In this document: positions 45,937 through 56,700 of the stretch, piece after piece | How positions within the stretch are numbered: position 1 is the stretch's first letter | Layout: each line of letters starts with the position of its first letter | Assembly: GCA_039201605.1 (NCBI GenBank) | Contig: JBCCRO010000027.1 | Location: 16,339 to 80,338 of the forward strand | Reading direction: 5' to 3' | From: CADEDH01 sp039201605 | Lineage (GTDB): Bacteria; Actinomycetota; Acidimicrobiia; Acidimicrobiales; SZUA-35 | DNA length: 64,000 nucleotides | The notes under the pieces: model-generated | Told to the model about the DNA's origin: nothing | The model's input: the letters and a program-made list of their open reading frames with translations, nothing else | The model's database searches: none | Made by a program: the position numbers and the translations under genes

Positions 45937-48921
45937 GTGCCATCACGACTCCAAGGTGCCGAACCGACGGCCGACACGCCGTCGCGCCCGTCGGTCGTCC
46001 TCGGCGCCCTGCTGATCGGTGGGGCCTACCTCGGTTGGCGGGCCACCACCCTCGGCTCGGGGTGGTCGCTGGTGGTCACCGTGCCGTTGTTCGTCGTGGA
46101 GGTGCTCGCCCTGGTCGAGCTCACCGTGCTGGCCCTCGCCACCGGCGGCCTGCGGCGCACCTCGTCGCCGGCGGCACCGCCGACCAGCCTCGACCTTCGA
46201 CAGGACGTCGACGTCGACGTCGCCATCACCGCCGACCGGGCCGAGGTCGTCGACCTCGAACGATCGCTCCTCTCGACCACCCGAATCCACGGTCGGGGCC
46301 GGGGTCGCATCATCGTGATCGACGACGAGGACCGCCCACCCCTGCGAGCGGCGTCCACCGCCTCGGGCGCTGACTACGCCGTCGACCCGTCGCTCGCGGT
46401 GTCGCCGGCTGCCGCCGTCCATCGCCACACCGGCAGCGACCTGTACCTGTGGCTCAGCACCCGTGAGATCGCCGACCCTGCGATCCTGACCGCCACCGCC
46501 TCCTCGCTGGTCCGCAGCCGAACCGCGGTCTGCCAGGTGGCGAGCTGGGTGCTGAACGCCGACGCCCTCGCCCACCTCGAACGGGAGCGGGACGACGACG
46601 CCCTCCTCAACCGGGTCACGGGACCTGCGCTGAGCCGCTGGGGTGCTGCGCCGTGGATCGGTCCCGGCTCGATCGTCCGGCGCAGCGCCATCGACGCCGT
46701 CGGTGGCGTCGGCGACCGGCCCTCGACGCCCAGGTTGGCCGCCCGGCTCCACCGGGCCGGCTGGACCACGCACTTCGAGCCCCGCACCCTGATCGGCACC
46801 GTCGCCCCCGATCAGCTCGCCACCTCCCTCGCCGCCCGGCGACGGCAGGCGGCCGAGACCTGGGACCTCCTGGGCTCACCCGACGGCCCCGTCGGACGGG
46901 GACTGCACCATCGGGCACGGCTGGCCCAGGTGACGCTCGCCCTGCGGGTCACGGTCGGCCTGCGGCTCATGCTGCTGGCCGCAGCCCTGGTGGCGGTCCT
47001 GGTGGCGGGCGCCGTGCCACTGGTGGCCTCCCCCCTCGCGTTCGCCCTGGCGTGGGGCGCGGCCGCCACCTCGGCGGCGGTGGTCAGGCTGATCCTGGCC
47101 CGCGGTCATCGGCGGCTGGGCGACGGTGTTCGCCAGGGCTGGCGGACCGTGGACGCCGACGTCGCGGGCCTCCTCGACGTGGTGTCGGGCCGACACCGGC
47201 GACGCCGACGTCTCACCGACCCGGCCCGCCGGCCCGGCGAACGTCGGGACCCGGCGTCGTCGCCCACCGGCTGGCGGGTGCTGTCCCGCTTCCGCTTGGC
47301 CTACGGCGCCGTACTCGCCATCGACGCCGCCCTCCTGCTGCGGACGGCGACCCTGTTCGACGACGACGTCGTGCCCGCCTTCACCACCGGCTGGCGGATC
47401 GTCGCCCTGTCGCTGGCCGTGATCGCCCTCCTGCCCATCGTCGACGTCCTCCAGGTCGTGGTCCGACGCAGTCAGCGCCGCCGCCACCACCGGCGAGCGG
47501 CCGTGCTGACCGCCGACCTCGACGGCACGCCGGCCACGACGGTCGACGTCACCCCGCGCGGGGTCGGGCTCCTGTTGCCCGTGGCCCCCGTCATCGGGGC
47601 CACCGGAACCCTCAGCGTTCACCTGCCGACGGCCGAGGGCCCGACGGCGCGGATCATCGGCGATGCCGAGGTCCGCAGCGTCAGTCCCGACGGGCCCGGC
47701 CGCTGGCGGGTCGGCCTCCAGCTCACCCGGCTGTCGGAGCCGGCCCACCGGGCGCTTGTGGCGTACTGGGCCCTGGGTCAGCCGGGCGAGGACGACGGCG
47801 CGGCGCCGGCCCAGCCCGCCACCGTCGGCGCCGGGGCGGTCCAGGAGCGACGGACGCTGCGGTCGCTCACCGCCACCGCCGTCGTCGGCGGCCTCGCCAC
47901 CCTGCTGCTCGGCCCCGCCGCCGGCGTCGCCTTCGCCGCCGGCCCGGCCTCGGTGGCCGAGGTCTGCGTGGCCACCGTCGACGCCCGCCCGGTCGCCGAC
48001 GTCGCCGTCGAACGGCTCGATGCGGCCGGGGCCACCCCACTCGGGGTGACCGGCGGCGACGGCTGCCTCCCGGTGGCCCCGGCCGAGACCACCACCGGCT
48101 TCGCCCTCGGCCACCACGGCATGGCCCGGGAGGCCGACGCCCTGGAGTACGGCACCGATCGGCTCGCCGTCGTCCTGACCCGCCAGGAGATCCGGGTGGT
48201 GGACGGCGACGGCGCTCCGGCGCCGATCGCCGACGTCCGGGCCTGGAGCGACGGATGGCGTCCGACCACGGCGGTCGGGCCCTCCACCACAAGTCCCGAC
48301 CCGACCGCCGACCGGTACGTCGACGGCCTGCTCCCGGTGGAGCACATCGAGGTCACCGTCGACGGCCGTCGCCACGTGAGGCCGCTCGACGGCGACCGGG
48401 CGACGATCGTCCTGCCCCGCCTCCGCCTGGCCGCCGGGGCCACCAACCGCCTCGAACTCGACGACGGCACCGGATGGGTCGAGGTGGAGGACGGACGCAC
48501 GGTGGCGCCGGGCCCACTGTCGATCCGCATCGACGGCGAACGCATCCTGCGTCTCGACCTGCCCGAGGGCCACGAGGTGATGCTCCCGGCCGGAGACCTG
48601 ATCGCCCTGTCGGTTCCCACCGACGACGCGATCGACGCCGATCGCAACGCTGAGACCACGACGACGTCGATCCCGGCCGACCGTGACGCACCGGCCGACA
48701 CGACGGCGTCGATCACGATCCCCGGCGACCCGGCGGCGGATCCGAGCACCTCCTCGGTGCCGTCGTCGGCGGCCGCCACCACCGGCCTCGAACCCACGAG
48801 CACCTCGATCGGCCCCGCGCCTACGGAGCCGACCGCACCCGACACCACCGTCGAGGGTGACGGCGGCGTCGGTCAGCCGGAGCCGACCTCGACCACCGTC
48901 ATCCCGGAGGACGACGGCTGA
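45937..48921 (+). CDS. Cellulose-synthase-like degenerate glycosyltransferase with PilZ domain
   Basis: 994 aa membrane protein. Two N-terminal transmembrane helices precede a GT2/CesA-like region whose layout is retained (GPGSIVRRSAIDAVGGV, LAARLHRAGWTTHFEP) but whose catalytic motifs are lost: DDE for DDG, no DxD, and RRRQAAETW for Q(R/Q)xxRW. More membrane helices follow, then a PilZ domain (about residues 520-620) with DVTPRGVGL and an Arg-rich run before it, a c-di-GMP site. Residues about 630 onwards are an extracellular-looking beta-rich and Thr/Ser/Pro-rich tail. GAGGAGA fixes the GTG start. The first gene of the operon; probably a c-di-GMP-gated scaffold rather than an active enzyme. 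Confidence 0.75.
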   Translation: MPSRLQGAEPTADTPSRPSVVLGALLIGGAYLGWRATTLGSGWSLVVTVPLFVVEVLALVELTVLALATGGLRRTSSPAAPPTSLDLRQDVDVDVAITADRAEVVDLERSLLSTTRIHGRGRGRIIVIDDEDRPPLRAASTASGADYAVDPSLAVSPAAAVHRHTGSDLYLWLSTREIADPAILTATASSLVRSRTAVCQVASWVLNADALAHLERERDDDALLNRVTGPALSRWGAAPWIGPGSIVRRSAIDAVGGVGDRPSTPRLAARLHRAGWTTHFEPRTLIGTVAPDQLATSLAARRRQAAETWDLLGSPDGPVGRGLHHRARLAQVTLALRVTVGLRLMLLAAALVAVLVAGAVPLVASPLAFALAWGAAATSAAVVRLILARGHRRLGDGVRQGWRTVDADVAGLLDVVSGRHRRRRRLTDPARRPGERRDPASSPTGWRVLSRFRLAYGAVLAIDAALLLRTATLFDDDVVPAFTTGWRIVALSLAVIALLPIVDVLQVVVRRSQRRRHHRRAAVLTADLDGTPATTVDVTPRGVGLLLPVAPVIGATGTLSVHLPTAEGPTARIIGDAEVRSVSPDGPGRWRVGLQLTRLSEPAHRALVAYWALGQPGEDDGAAPAQPATVGAGAVQERRTLRSLTATAVVGGLATLLLGPAAGVAFAAGPASVAEVCVATVDARPVADVAVERLDAAGATPLGVTGGDGCLPVAPAETTTGFALGHHGMAREADALEYGTDRLAVVLTRQEIRVVDGDGAPAPIADVRAWSDGWRPTTAVGPSTTSPDPTADRYVDGLLPVEHIEVTVDGRRHVRPLDGDRATIVLPRLRLAAGATNRLELDDGTGWVEVEDGRTVAPGPLSIRIDGERILRLDLPEGHEVMLPAGDLIALSVPTDDAIDADRNAETTTTSIPADRDAPADTTASITIPGDPAADPSTSSVPSSAAATTGLEPTSTSIGPAPTEPTAPDTTVEGDGGVGQPEPTSTTVIPEDDG

Positions 48922-49511
48922 TGACCCCCCGCCGCCTCCTCCCCGCCCTCGGCGCCCTCGCCGTCGTCGTGGCCGCCGTCGTGTTGGTGGTGAGCGCCGT
49001 CGAGACCAGCACGGCCCGGCTCACCGCCTCGACCAGCGGCGGCGGGTTCTTCTCCGCCGGCACCGTCGTGATCGACCAGCCGGGGGTGGCCGTCGACCTG
49101 CTGTTCGACGCCGACCTCCTCGTGCCCGAACAGGTGTCGAGCGGCTGCGTCGTCGTCGAGTACCGGGGCTCCATCCCGGCCGGCGTGCACCTCCACGGGC
49201 GTCTCCTGGGCGGCACCGGGTTGGAGGAGTTCGTCGAAGTGCGCTTCACCGAGCTGCGGGACGACCGCTGCCCGGACGTCGTCGACGGCGACGGACGACC
49301 CGTCGCCGCCGATCCGGTGTCGGGCCGATACAGCGGGCGGCTGGACGCCTTCCTCACCGACCACGGCAACCACGACGAGGGCCTGGTCCTCGACGCCGGC
49401 GCCGAGGCCGGTGACCGCTTCGTCGTGTGGGCCGAGGCGTGGCTGGTCGACGACAACCGGGCCCAGGGCCGATCGACCGAGTTCGCCGTGGTGTTGGAGG
49501 CGCGCCCATGA
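48921..49511 (+). CDS. TasA/CalY-like SipW-type secreted protein 1
   Basis: 196 aa. An N-terminal hydrophobic helix (LGALAVVVAAVVLVVSA) is followed by TSTARLTASTSGGGFFSAGTVV, the post-signal pattern of TasA/camelysin-type proteins processed by SipW. The rest is a beta-sandwich. It overlaps the previous gene by 1 bp and the next gene, a SipW-like peptidase fusion, by 4 bp, so it should be made with its presumed processing enzyme. Sequence identity to TasA is low; the class is judged from architecture and context. Confidence 0.7.
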   Translation: MTPRRLLPALGALAVVVAAVVLVVSAVETSTARLTASTSGGGFFSAGTVVIDQPGVAVDLLFDADLLVPEQVSSGCVVVEYRGSIPAGVHLHGRLLGGTGLEEFVEVRFTELRDDRCPDVVDGDGRPVAADPVSGRYSGRLDAFLTDHGNHDEGLVLDAGAEAGDRFVVWAEAWLVDDNRAQGRSTEFAVVLEARP

Positions 49512-52453
49512 CCGGCGGGGCTCTGCGTCGTCTGGCCGAGCCGGGTCGGTGGGCCACCCTGGCCGCCGGGTTGGTGTCGTGGCTCTACCTCACCCTCGTG
49601 GTACTGCTGACGGTGTGGTTGGCCATGGCCATGCTGGCGACCGGCTGGCGACCGATCGTCATCACCGGCGGTTCGATGCAGCCGGCGCTGCGGGTGGGCG
49701 ACATCCTGCTCGTCGAGGACCATCCCGACGAGCTGCTCGGCCAGCGGTCGGTGATCACCTACGAGGGCGGCGGCGAGCAGCTCGTCACCCATCGGGTCCA
49801 CGAGGTGCTCCCCGAATCGCAGGCCTACCTGACCAAGGGCGATGCCAACCCCTCGCCCGACACCGACCCCGTACCGATCGGCGAGGTGGTTGGCGTCGGT
49901 CGGCTCGTCGTCCCCCTGCTCGGCCTCCCCGCGGTGTGGCTGGCCCAGGGCCAGATCCCGACTCTGATCGCCCTGGGCGTGATCTCCTCGATGGCGCTCT
50001 GGGTGGCGGTGACCGGCTTCCGAGAGACCTCGCGTCAGCGTCGGCCGGCGCTCGATCGCAGCTCGGACCTGGCCGACAGGGGCGTGATTCGCCTCCGGAC
50101 GCTGGCCGCCCTGGTGATCGCCACCGATCTCTACCTCGACCGGGACGCCGTGAGCTACGACGTGTGGGGTCAGAGCCGGGTCCAGCTGGTGGGCGTCGGG
50201 CTGGTCGTGCTGCTCGCCACCAACGTCATCGTCGGTCGGCTCCGCCGCCGGAGCACGGGGGTACCGGCCTCGGCCGCCACGGCCCAGCTCCTCGTCGACA
50301 CCGCAGTGTCGGTTGCCCTGATCTCGCTGCAGAGCAGCACCGGGGTGGCCTGGGCCATCATCACCCTGCCCATCCTCGAAGCGGCGATCCGGTACCGGCT
50401 GGCCGGGGCCCTCATCCACTGGACCCTGATGACGATCACGACCGTCGCCGGCCGCCTCTACGTGCTCAGTCACTCCGGCGCCGGCCTCGGCGCCACCTTC
50501 GACGAGTTGGAGCAGCTGTTGGAGCAGCTGGGTGTGCTGCTGCTGATCATCGTCCCCGGTGCCTATCTCACCGAGCAGCTCCTCAGCGACGTGCTCCGCC
50601 AGCACGAGGCGACGGCCGCCGCCGCCCGCCGGGCCCAGGTGCTGGAGCGGGTGGCCGAAACCGGCTACGAACTGAACCGGCTCGGCACCGAGCTGTTCGC
50701 CAGCCTGACCCAGGCCGTCACCAGCCTCGGGTTCCGCCACGCCGACGCCCTGCTCCTCGGGCCCGACGGTCACTGGCGGGTCCTGGCCACGGCGAACCCG
50801 GGCCTGCCGTCACCGGGTGGACCGGCCAGCGGTCTCCGTCCGGTGGACCTGACCCACGCCGAGGTGCTCATCGACGACCGGGACACCGAGATGTCGGAGC
50901 TGCTGGCGCTCCAGACCCACAACCTGGCCCAGGTGGCCCGACTCACCCTGTCGAGCGAGGAGGGTCGCCACGTCGTCCTGCGGGCCGCCACCGGTGTCGA
51001 CGACGAGATCGGCGACAGCGGCATCGACGCCCTCCGCCTGCTGGCCGGGCAGGCCGCCGTCGCCCTCCAGAATCGCCGGCTGGTATCCGAGTTGCAGGAC
51101 GTGCAGTCGGAGCTGGCCCATCAGGCCCTTCACGATGCGCTCACCGGTCTCCCCAATCGGGTGCAGTTCCTGCGCCACCTCGATCGGGCCCTGACCGCTC
51201 CGGACACCAACCGACGCCACGTGGTGATGTTCCTCGACCTCAACGGGTTCAAAGGGGTGAACGACACCCTCGGCCACGAGGTGGGCGACCTGTTACTCGA
51301 ACGCGTGGCCGACCGGCTGGGCAACGTGGTGATCGAGGGTGGGCTGGTGGCCCGCATCGGGGGCGACGAGTTCACCGTCTACCTGGAACCGGTCGCCGGC
51401 CCCGAGGTCGCCGTCGAGGTGGCCCGACAGATTCACGAGGCGATCAGGTCGCCGTTCCAACTGGGCGATCAGACCGTGACCGTCGGCGTCAGTATCGGCA
51501 TCGCGGTTGGCGAGGTCGGCCTCGACGGTGGCGAGCTGGTGCGTCGGGGCGACGTGGCCATGTACGCGGCCAAGCGGGCCGACGCCGCCACCAACATCGT
51601 GGTCTACGAGCCGTCCCTCGACGACGAGGAGCGGCGCCGCACCCGACTGGCCGCCGACTTCCGCAAGGCGCTGGAGGGTGGGGAGCTCCGATTGGCCTAC
51701 CAGCCGATCGTCGACGCCGCCGACCGAGGGATACGCGGGGTGGAGGCGCTGCTCCGCTGGGACCACCGCGAGCTGGGGGCGGTCGACACCGGCACGATCC
51801 TCGTCCTGGCCGAGACCGGCAACCTGGCCGACGATCTGACGGCGTGGATCTTCGCCACGGCGCTGCGCGAGATCGCCGAGACCCGGATCGACCCGACGGT
51901 CGACTTCATGGTGGCGATCAACGTGTCGCCGATCGAGGCGGCGTCGCCCCGGCTCGTGCCGGTGGTCGAGCAGTCGCTCGTCGAGAGCGGACTACCGGCG
52001 TCGTGGCTGGTGATCGAGCTGAGCGAGCGGATGGTGGCCAACGGCGACGCCCCGAGCGCCAACATCACCGCCCTCATCGACCTCGGCTGCGGTCTGGCCC
52101 TCGACGACTTCGGCCAGGGGCAGACCTCGCTGGCGCATCTGCGCGACCTGCCGCTTCAGCTGCTCAAGCTCGACCTGGCCCTCGTCCAACAGGCCGCCCA
52201 CTCCGACACCAACCGGATCATCCTCAACTCGGTCGTGTCGCTCGGTCATGAACTCCACCTCGGGATCGTGGCCGAAGGGGTCGAGACCGAGCAGCAACGA
52301 CAGGTGGCGGTGGCGGGCGGCGCCGACCTGCTGCAGGGATTCGGCATCCACCGGCCGATGCCCTTGACCGACCTCCGCCGGCTCCTCGCCGGCCAGGGCC
52401 TCCTCGCCACCGTGCTCGAGACGACCCCCGAACCGACCGAGCGGCGGCCCTGA
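49508..52453 (+). CDS. SipW-type signal peptidase fused to GAF-like, GGDEF and EAL domains
   Basis: 981 aa. Residues about 1-170 are an ER/SipW-type signal peptidase with Ser56 (ITGGSMQPAL), His95 (VTHRVHEV) and Asp112 (TKGDANPSPD), flanked by two membrane helices. Residues about 180-375 hold more transmembrane helices. Then a GAF-like sensor (about 385-550), a GGDEF domain with intact GGDEF at 618-622, and an EAL domain with Glu746-Ala-Leu, DDFGQGQTSL, LLKLD and VAEGVET. So cyclic-di-GMP synthesis, hydrolysis and prepilin-like signal cleavage sit on one chain. I know no described protein with this order. Confidence 0.85.
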   Translation: MTGGALRRLAEPGRWATLAAGLVSWLYLTLVVLLTVWLAMAMLATGWRPIVITGGSMQPALRVGDILLVEDHPDELLGQRSVITYEGGGEQLVTHRVHEVLPESQAYLTKGDANPSPDTDPVPIGEVVGVGRLVVPLLGLPAVWLAQGQIPTLIALGVISSMALWVAVTGFRETSRQRRPALDRSSDLADRGVIRLRTLAALVIATDLYLDRDAVSYDVWGQSRVQLVGVGLVVLLATNVIVGRLRRRSTGVPASAATAQLLVDTAVSVALISLQSSTGVAWAIITLPILEAAIRYRLAGALIHWTLMTITTVAGRLYVLSHSGAGLGATFDELEQLLEQLGVLLLIIVPGAYLTEQLLSDVLRQHEATAAAARRAQVLERVAETGYELNRLGTELFASLTQAVTSLGFRHADALLLGPDGHWRVLATANPGLPSPGGPASGLRPVDLTHAEVLIDDRDTEMSELLALQTHNLAQVARLTLSSEEGRHVVLRAATGVDDEIGDSGIDALRLLAGQAAVALQNRRLVSELQDVQSELAHQALHDALTGLPNRVQFLRHLDRALTAPDTNRRHVVMFLDLNGFKGVNDTLGHEVGDLLLERVADRLGNVVIEGGLVARIGGDEFTVYLEPVAGPEVAVEVARQIHEAIRSPFQLGDQTVTVGVSIGIAVGEVGLDGGELVRRGDVAMYAAKRADAATNIVVYEPSLDDEERRRTRLAADFRKALEGGELRLAYQPIVDAADRGIRGVEALLRWDHRELGAVDTGTILVLAETGNLADDLTAWIFATALREIAETRIDPTVDFMVAINVSPIEAASPRLVPVVEQSLVESGLPASWLVIELSERMVANGDAPSANITALIDLGCGLALDDFGQGQTSLAHLRDLPLQLLKLDLALVQQAAHSDTNRIILNSVVSLGHELHLGIVAEGVETEQQRQVAVAGGADLLQGFGIHRPMPLTDLRRLLAGQGLLATVLETTPEPTERRP

Positions 52454-53061
52454 TGGCCCGCCCCCTGCTCGAGGCGCGACCGACGTCGGCCCCCGAACCG
52501 CTCGAACAGCGGAGTCGACGGATAAGCCAGCTCACGGCGAGTGCCCTGGCCGCCGCCTTCTCGGCCCTGATCATCGCCACCCTCGTCGTGAACCGCTCGA
52601 CGAACCTCGACCCCGCCGGCACGCTGGCCAGCGGCGACCTGGAGGCGGGCACCATCTCCCTGGTCGACGACGACCAGGGCCGCCTCCTGTTCGACCTGGC
52701 CGACCTCGGGCCGTCCCGACCGGTCGCCCACTGCATCGAGGTCACCTATGACGGCACCGTCGTGCCGGTCGACCTGGCGATGCGGGCCGAGGCCAACGGC
52801 ACCCTGACCCGCTATCTCGACGTCACCGTCGAGCACGGCACCGGTGGAGGCTTCCGCAACTGCGACGGATTCACGGCCGACGGCGAGGTCTTCATCGGCA
52901 CCCTGGCCCAGCTCGCCGCCTCGGGCTGGCTCCCCCAGGACCGGATCCTCAACTCGGGCGACAGCCGCAGCTATCGCGTCACCTTCGTGCTCCAACCCCG
53001 CCAGGAGGCGCTTGGTCAGTCGGCCAGCACGTCGTTCGTGTGGGAGGTCACGCCGTCGTGA
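52453..53061 (+). CDS. TasA/CalY-like SipW-type secreted protein 2
   Basis: 202 aa. A basic N-terminus and a hydrophobic helix (LTASALAAAFSALIIATLVV) are followed by PAGTLASGDLEAGTISLVDD, the TasA-type start after cleavage, and a beta-sandwich with two cysteines (AHCIEVTYD, NCDGFTAD). It overlaps the peptidase-GGDEF-EAL gene by 1 bp and the next gene by 4 bp. Likely a minor or accessory subunit of the same fibre or matrix. Confidence 0.68.
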   Translation: MARPLLEARPTSAPEPLEQRSRRISQLTASALAAAFSALIIATLVVNRSTNLDPAGTLASGDLEAGTISLVDDDQGRLLFDLADLGPSRPVAHCIEVTYDGTVVPVDLAMRAEANGTLTRYLDVTVEHGTGGGFRNCDGFTADGEVFIGTLAQLAASGWLPQDRILNSGDSRSYRVTFVLQPRQEALGQSASTSFVWEVTPS

Positions 53062-53747
53062 CCGACACCGACGCCACCGCCCCGACCGACACCAACACCG
53101 GGACAGACTCCGACTCCGGCACCGGCACCGGCACAGTCTCAGACACCGCGGGACGGCGGCGCCTGCTGGGCCCGGTCGGGATCGTGGCCGTCGTCGTCGC
53201 CCTGGCCGCCCCGCTCGCCCTGTTCTGGCTGGCGGCGGACTCCTCGGCCGAGATCACCGATGCCGAGGTGCTGGGCACGAACCGTCTCGGGGCGGCCTCG
53301 ATCGACCTCCGGATCGCCCGATCGGGCGGTGACACGGCCGAGGACGCCATCCTCTCCGCCCGCGACCTGGCCCCGGGCGATCGGGTGACCGGCCAGCTGG
53401 TCGTGTCCAACGCCGGCAGTATCCCGGCGTCGTACCAGCTGTCGCTGGTCACCGAACCGGACCCCCTCCTCGACTGGATCCGGCTGCAGACCTGGGCGGC
53501 CGAGGACCGATGCGAACCGGCCCAACTCGACCGGCTCCCCACCGAGGGCCTGGCGGCGATCACCGGGGAGCCGTCGACGACACCGGGCCCGGCCGGGATC
53601 CTCCGACCGGGCGATGTGGCCACGATCTGCATCGGGGCCACCCTCGCCCTGGAGGCCCCCAACGAGGTCCAGGGCCGGCAGGTCGACTTCACCGTGGTGG
53701 TGACGGCGGAACAGGTGCTCGACGAGACGACGGCGGGCGAATCGTGA
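53058..53747 (+). CDS. TasA/CalY-like SipW-type secreted protein 3
   Basis: 229 aa from the GTG at 53058 that overlaps the previous stop (GTGA). The N-terminus is Thr/Asp/Ser-rich, then a transmembrane helix (GIVAVVVALAAPLALFWLAA), then a TasA-like domain: AEITDAEVLGTNRLGAASID and DLAPGDRVTGQLVVSNAGSI, the 'APGD....V.N.GS' pattern of the family. Two cysteines are present. It overlaps the next gene, the second SipW-type peptidase, by 4 bp. Confidence 0.72.
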   Translation: MTDTDATAPTDTNTGTDSDSGTGTGTVSDTAGRRRLLGPVGIVAVVVALAAPLALFWLAADSSAEITDAEVLGTNRLGAASIDLRIARSGGDTAEDAILSARDLAPGDRVTGQLVVSNAGSIPASYQLSLVTEPDPLLDWIRLQTWAAEDRCEPAQLDRLPTEGLAAITGEPSTTPGPAGILRPGDVATICIGATLALEAPNEVQGRQVDFTVVVTAEQVLDETTAGES

Positions 53748-56700
53748 ACCCGCTCCGACCCCGCCTCCGGCGGCCCGCCCTGGTGCCGCTGCTGTCGGTG
53801 GTGGTGCTGATGGTGACCGGTCTCGTGCTCGGCGGGCTCGCCGCCGGCTACCGCCCGGTCGTGATCCTCACCGGCAGCATGGGCGACACCGCACCTCCAG
53901 GGGCGCTGGTGATCGCCGCCCCGCTCGAGGGGCCGGCGGTGGTGGTGGGCGACATCCTGGTGATGCGGCGGCCGGGCTCGGCGCCGGTCACCCATCGGGT
54001 GATCGAGATCGAGGACGCCGGCCCGCCACCCGACGCCGGCTCCGGGGTGGCGGCCGACGGCGGCGACGACGGGGTCGTCGGCCGCGGAGCGGCGCCGCCC
54101 CGCTTCGCCACAACCCAGGGCGACGCCAACGAGGCGCCGGACGCCGCCCCCTACCCGTTGGAGGGCTCACAGCTCGTCGGCCGCTGGATCGTACCCAGGG
54201 TCGGCGGCTGGCTCCAGACGCTGTTCTCGCCCGGGCCGGTGTTGGCCGTCGTGGCCTTGGCCATCGCCGCCTGGGCCGTCGGCGCGCTGCAGCGGATCTG
54301 GTCCGATCCCGGGGCGTCCGACCCCGAGCCTCCCGAAGACGACAGCGGCGGCGAAGGGACGATCGGACCGTCGGCACCGGCGGAGTACGACACCTCGGCC
54401 GGGTCAACCCCGGCCGAGGCCAGTCTCGAGGCCGAACCGGTCGGCGCCCGCCGTCGGCGACTGGCCCTGATCCTGTCGGGACTGGCCGTTCCCGCGCTCG
54501 TGCTCGGCACCGCCGGCGTGGCGTGGGCCGTCCTCACGGGCAACGACTCGGTGTCGGTCAACGACTTCGGCACCCTCGCCTGCTTCGACCCGGAGCTGAG
54601 CTCGGTCCAGTCCGGCGAGACCGTCCATGCCGTCGACGGCACCGTGACCGAGGCCATCACCGCCGTCGATCCGGCCTCGTCGTTCGTGCTGGCCTCGCTG
54701 CGATCATCGGCCGACGAGCCTGCCGACTCCACGGTCATGGTCGAGCTCGGCGGGGGTGGCACCACCGTCGATCTGACCCGGGCCACCGACGCCGGTGCTC
54801 CCCCATCGGTCACCGTCGCCTGGTCGGTGGTGGAATACGGCTGCGGCGTGTCGGTGCAGCGGGGCTCGGTCGTCGGTGACGGCACCTCCCAGCTCACCGT
54901 GCCGATCACCACCGTCGACGAGGCCGCCAGCTTCGTCCTGGTCGGCTCGGCCCCGCAGGCCTCCGCCACCGCCTTCGGCGGCGACGACCTGTTCATCGGC
55001 GAGCTGGCCGATGCGTCGACCCTGCGGATCCGCACCGCCGGATCCACCTTCGACACCGGCCGCGAGTTCGCCTGGCAGGTCGTGACCTTCGACGACCCGG
55101 GCGACGTCCAGGTCCAGACCATCACCACCACCCTGAGCCTCGGGCAGGCCTCGACGACGGCGGCCATCGGCTCCCCCGTCGACACCGGCGCCACCTTCCT
55201 CCTCACCGGAGCCACCTCGGCATCGAGCGGGGCCGACGTCGGCGAGCGGCTGGTCCGCACCCACCTCGTCGACGGCTCGACGATCGCCGTCGACCGCAGC
55301 GTGGCCGGCGAGGCCATCGATGTGCAGGTGCAGGTGGTCCACCTGAAGGACGGGTCGAACGTACGCCACGGCATCGTCGATCTGGTGGCGACCGAGAGTG
55401 CGGCGACGGTCACCATCGACCCGGTGGACCCGGCCCGGGCCACCGCCATCGCCACCGTGGCGACCCCGGGCGTGGCGGCGGGCGGGATGACCGACCACGT
55501 CACCGACGACGTGCCGGGCGAGGCCTCGGCCACGTTCACCGTCACCGACCCGACCACCGTCGCCGTCACGCGATCGGCCTCGGCGTCGTCGGCCTCGTTC
55601 GGCTGGCAGGTGATCGAGTGGGCCGGACCGACGTGGTGGGACGGCACCTACCCCTTCCGACAGCGCATCGACGTCGCCGCCGGTGGCATCGCCGCCCCCG
55701 ACGACTACACGATCTCCCTCGCCGTCGACCACGCCGCCCTGGTCACCAGCGGCCTGGCCCGCGCCGACGGCGACGATGTCCGCGTCCTGCGGTGGGACGG
55801 CTCGACGTGGACCGAGCTCGATCGCATCCTGGACGACGGCTCGACCTGGGACCGATCCGACACCACCCTCTGGTTTCGCACGGTGGCTCCGGTGGCCGCC
55901 GACACCACCGACACCTACTGGCTCCACTACGGCAACAGCGCCGCCACCGCCCCACCGGCCGACCCGGAGAACGTCCTCCTTCTCACCGAGGGCTTCGAGT
56001 CGGGCACCCTCGGCGACTTCGTCGACCGCACCGCGGGCACCGGCTGGTATCAGGCCGATCCGTGGACCCGCCGCATCCCGCTCACCGTGCCCGCGGGCAC
56101 GGTGGACGCCGACCTCGCCGACTACCCGCTGCTCGTCACCTTCTCGTCGGCTGCGCTCGCCGCCGACGCCCTGCCCGACGGGAGCGACATCCGCTTCACC
56201 GCCGCCGACGGCGTCTCCGATCTGGCCCACGAGCTCGAGCGGTACGACCCCGCCACCGGCTCCGTCACCGCCTGGGTGCGGGTCCCGAGCGTGGCCGGGG
56301 CCTCCCCGACCACGCTGTATCTCTACTACGGCGCAGCGGACGCCCCCGACCAGCAGGCGGTCCGTGAGGTGTGGCCCGACGACGTCGAGGCGGTCTGGCA
56401 CCTGCACCGCGATCCGGCGGGCTCGGCCCCCCAGCTGGACGACTCGACCACCGGCAACAACGACGGCCTGAGCGGCGGGGCCATGACCAGCGGCGACCTG
56501 GTGATCGGGACCACCCCGGCCGTCGACCTCGACGGCGCCGACGATGTGCTCCGGGCCGCGGCCTTCGACCCTACCCCGACCGGGGCCCTCTCCGTGTCGG
56601 GGCTGCTACGCCTCGACGCCCACACCGTCGACGGTCCCGTGTTGACCAAGGCCGACGACGCGACCACCCGGATCCTCGACCTGTCGGTCACTACCGCAGG

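Noticed and set aside
46653..48653. Long alternate frames inside the PilZ and signal-peptidase fusion genes
   Set aside because: Their translations are Arg/Pro/Gly-rich without motifs, while the chosen frames carry intact PilZ, S26, GGDEF and EAL signatures.
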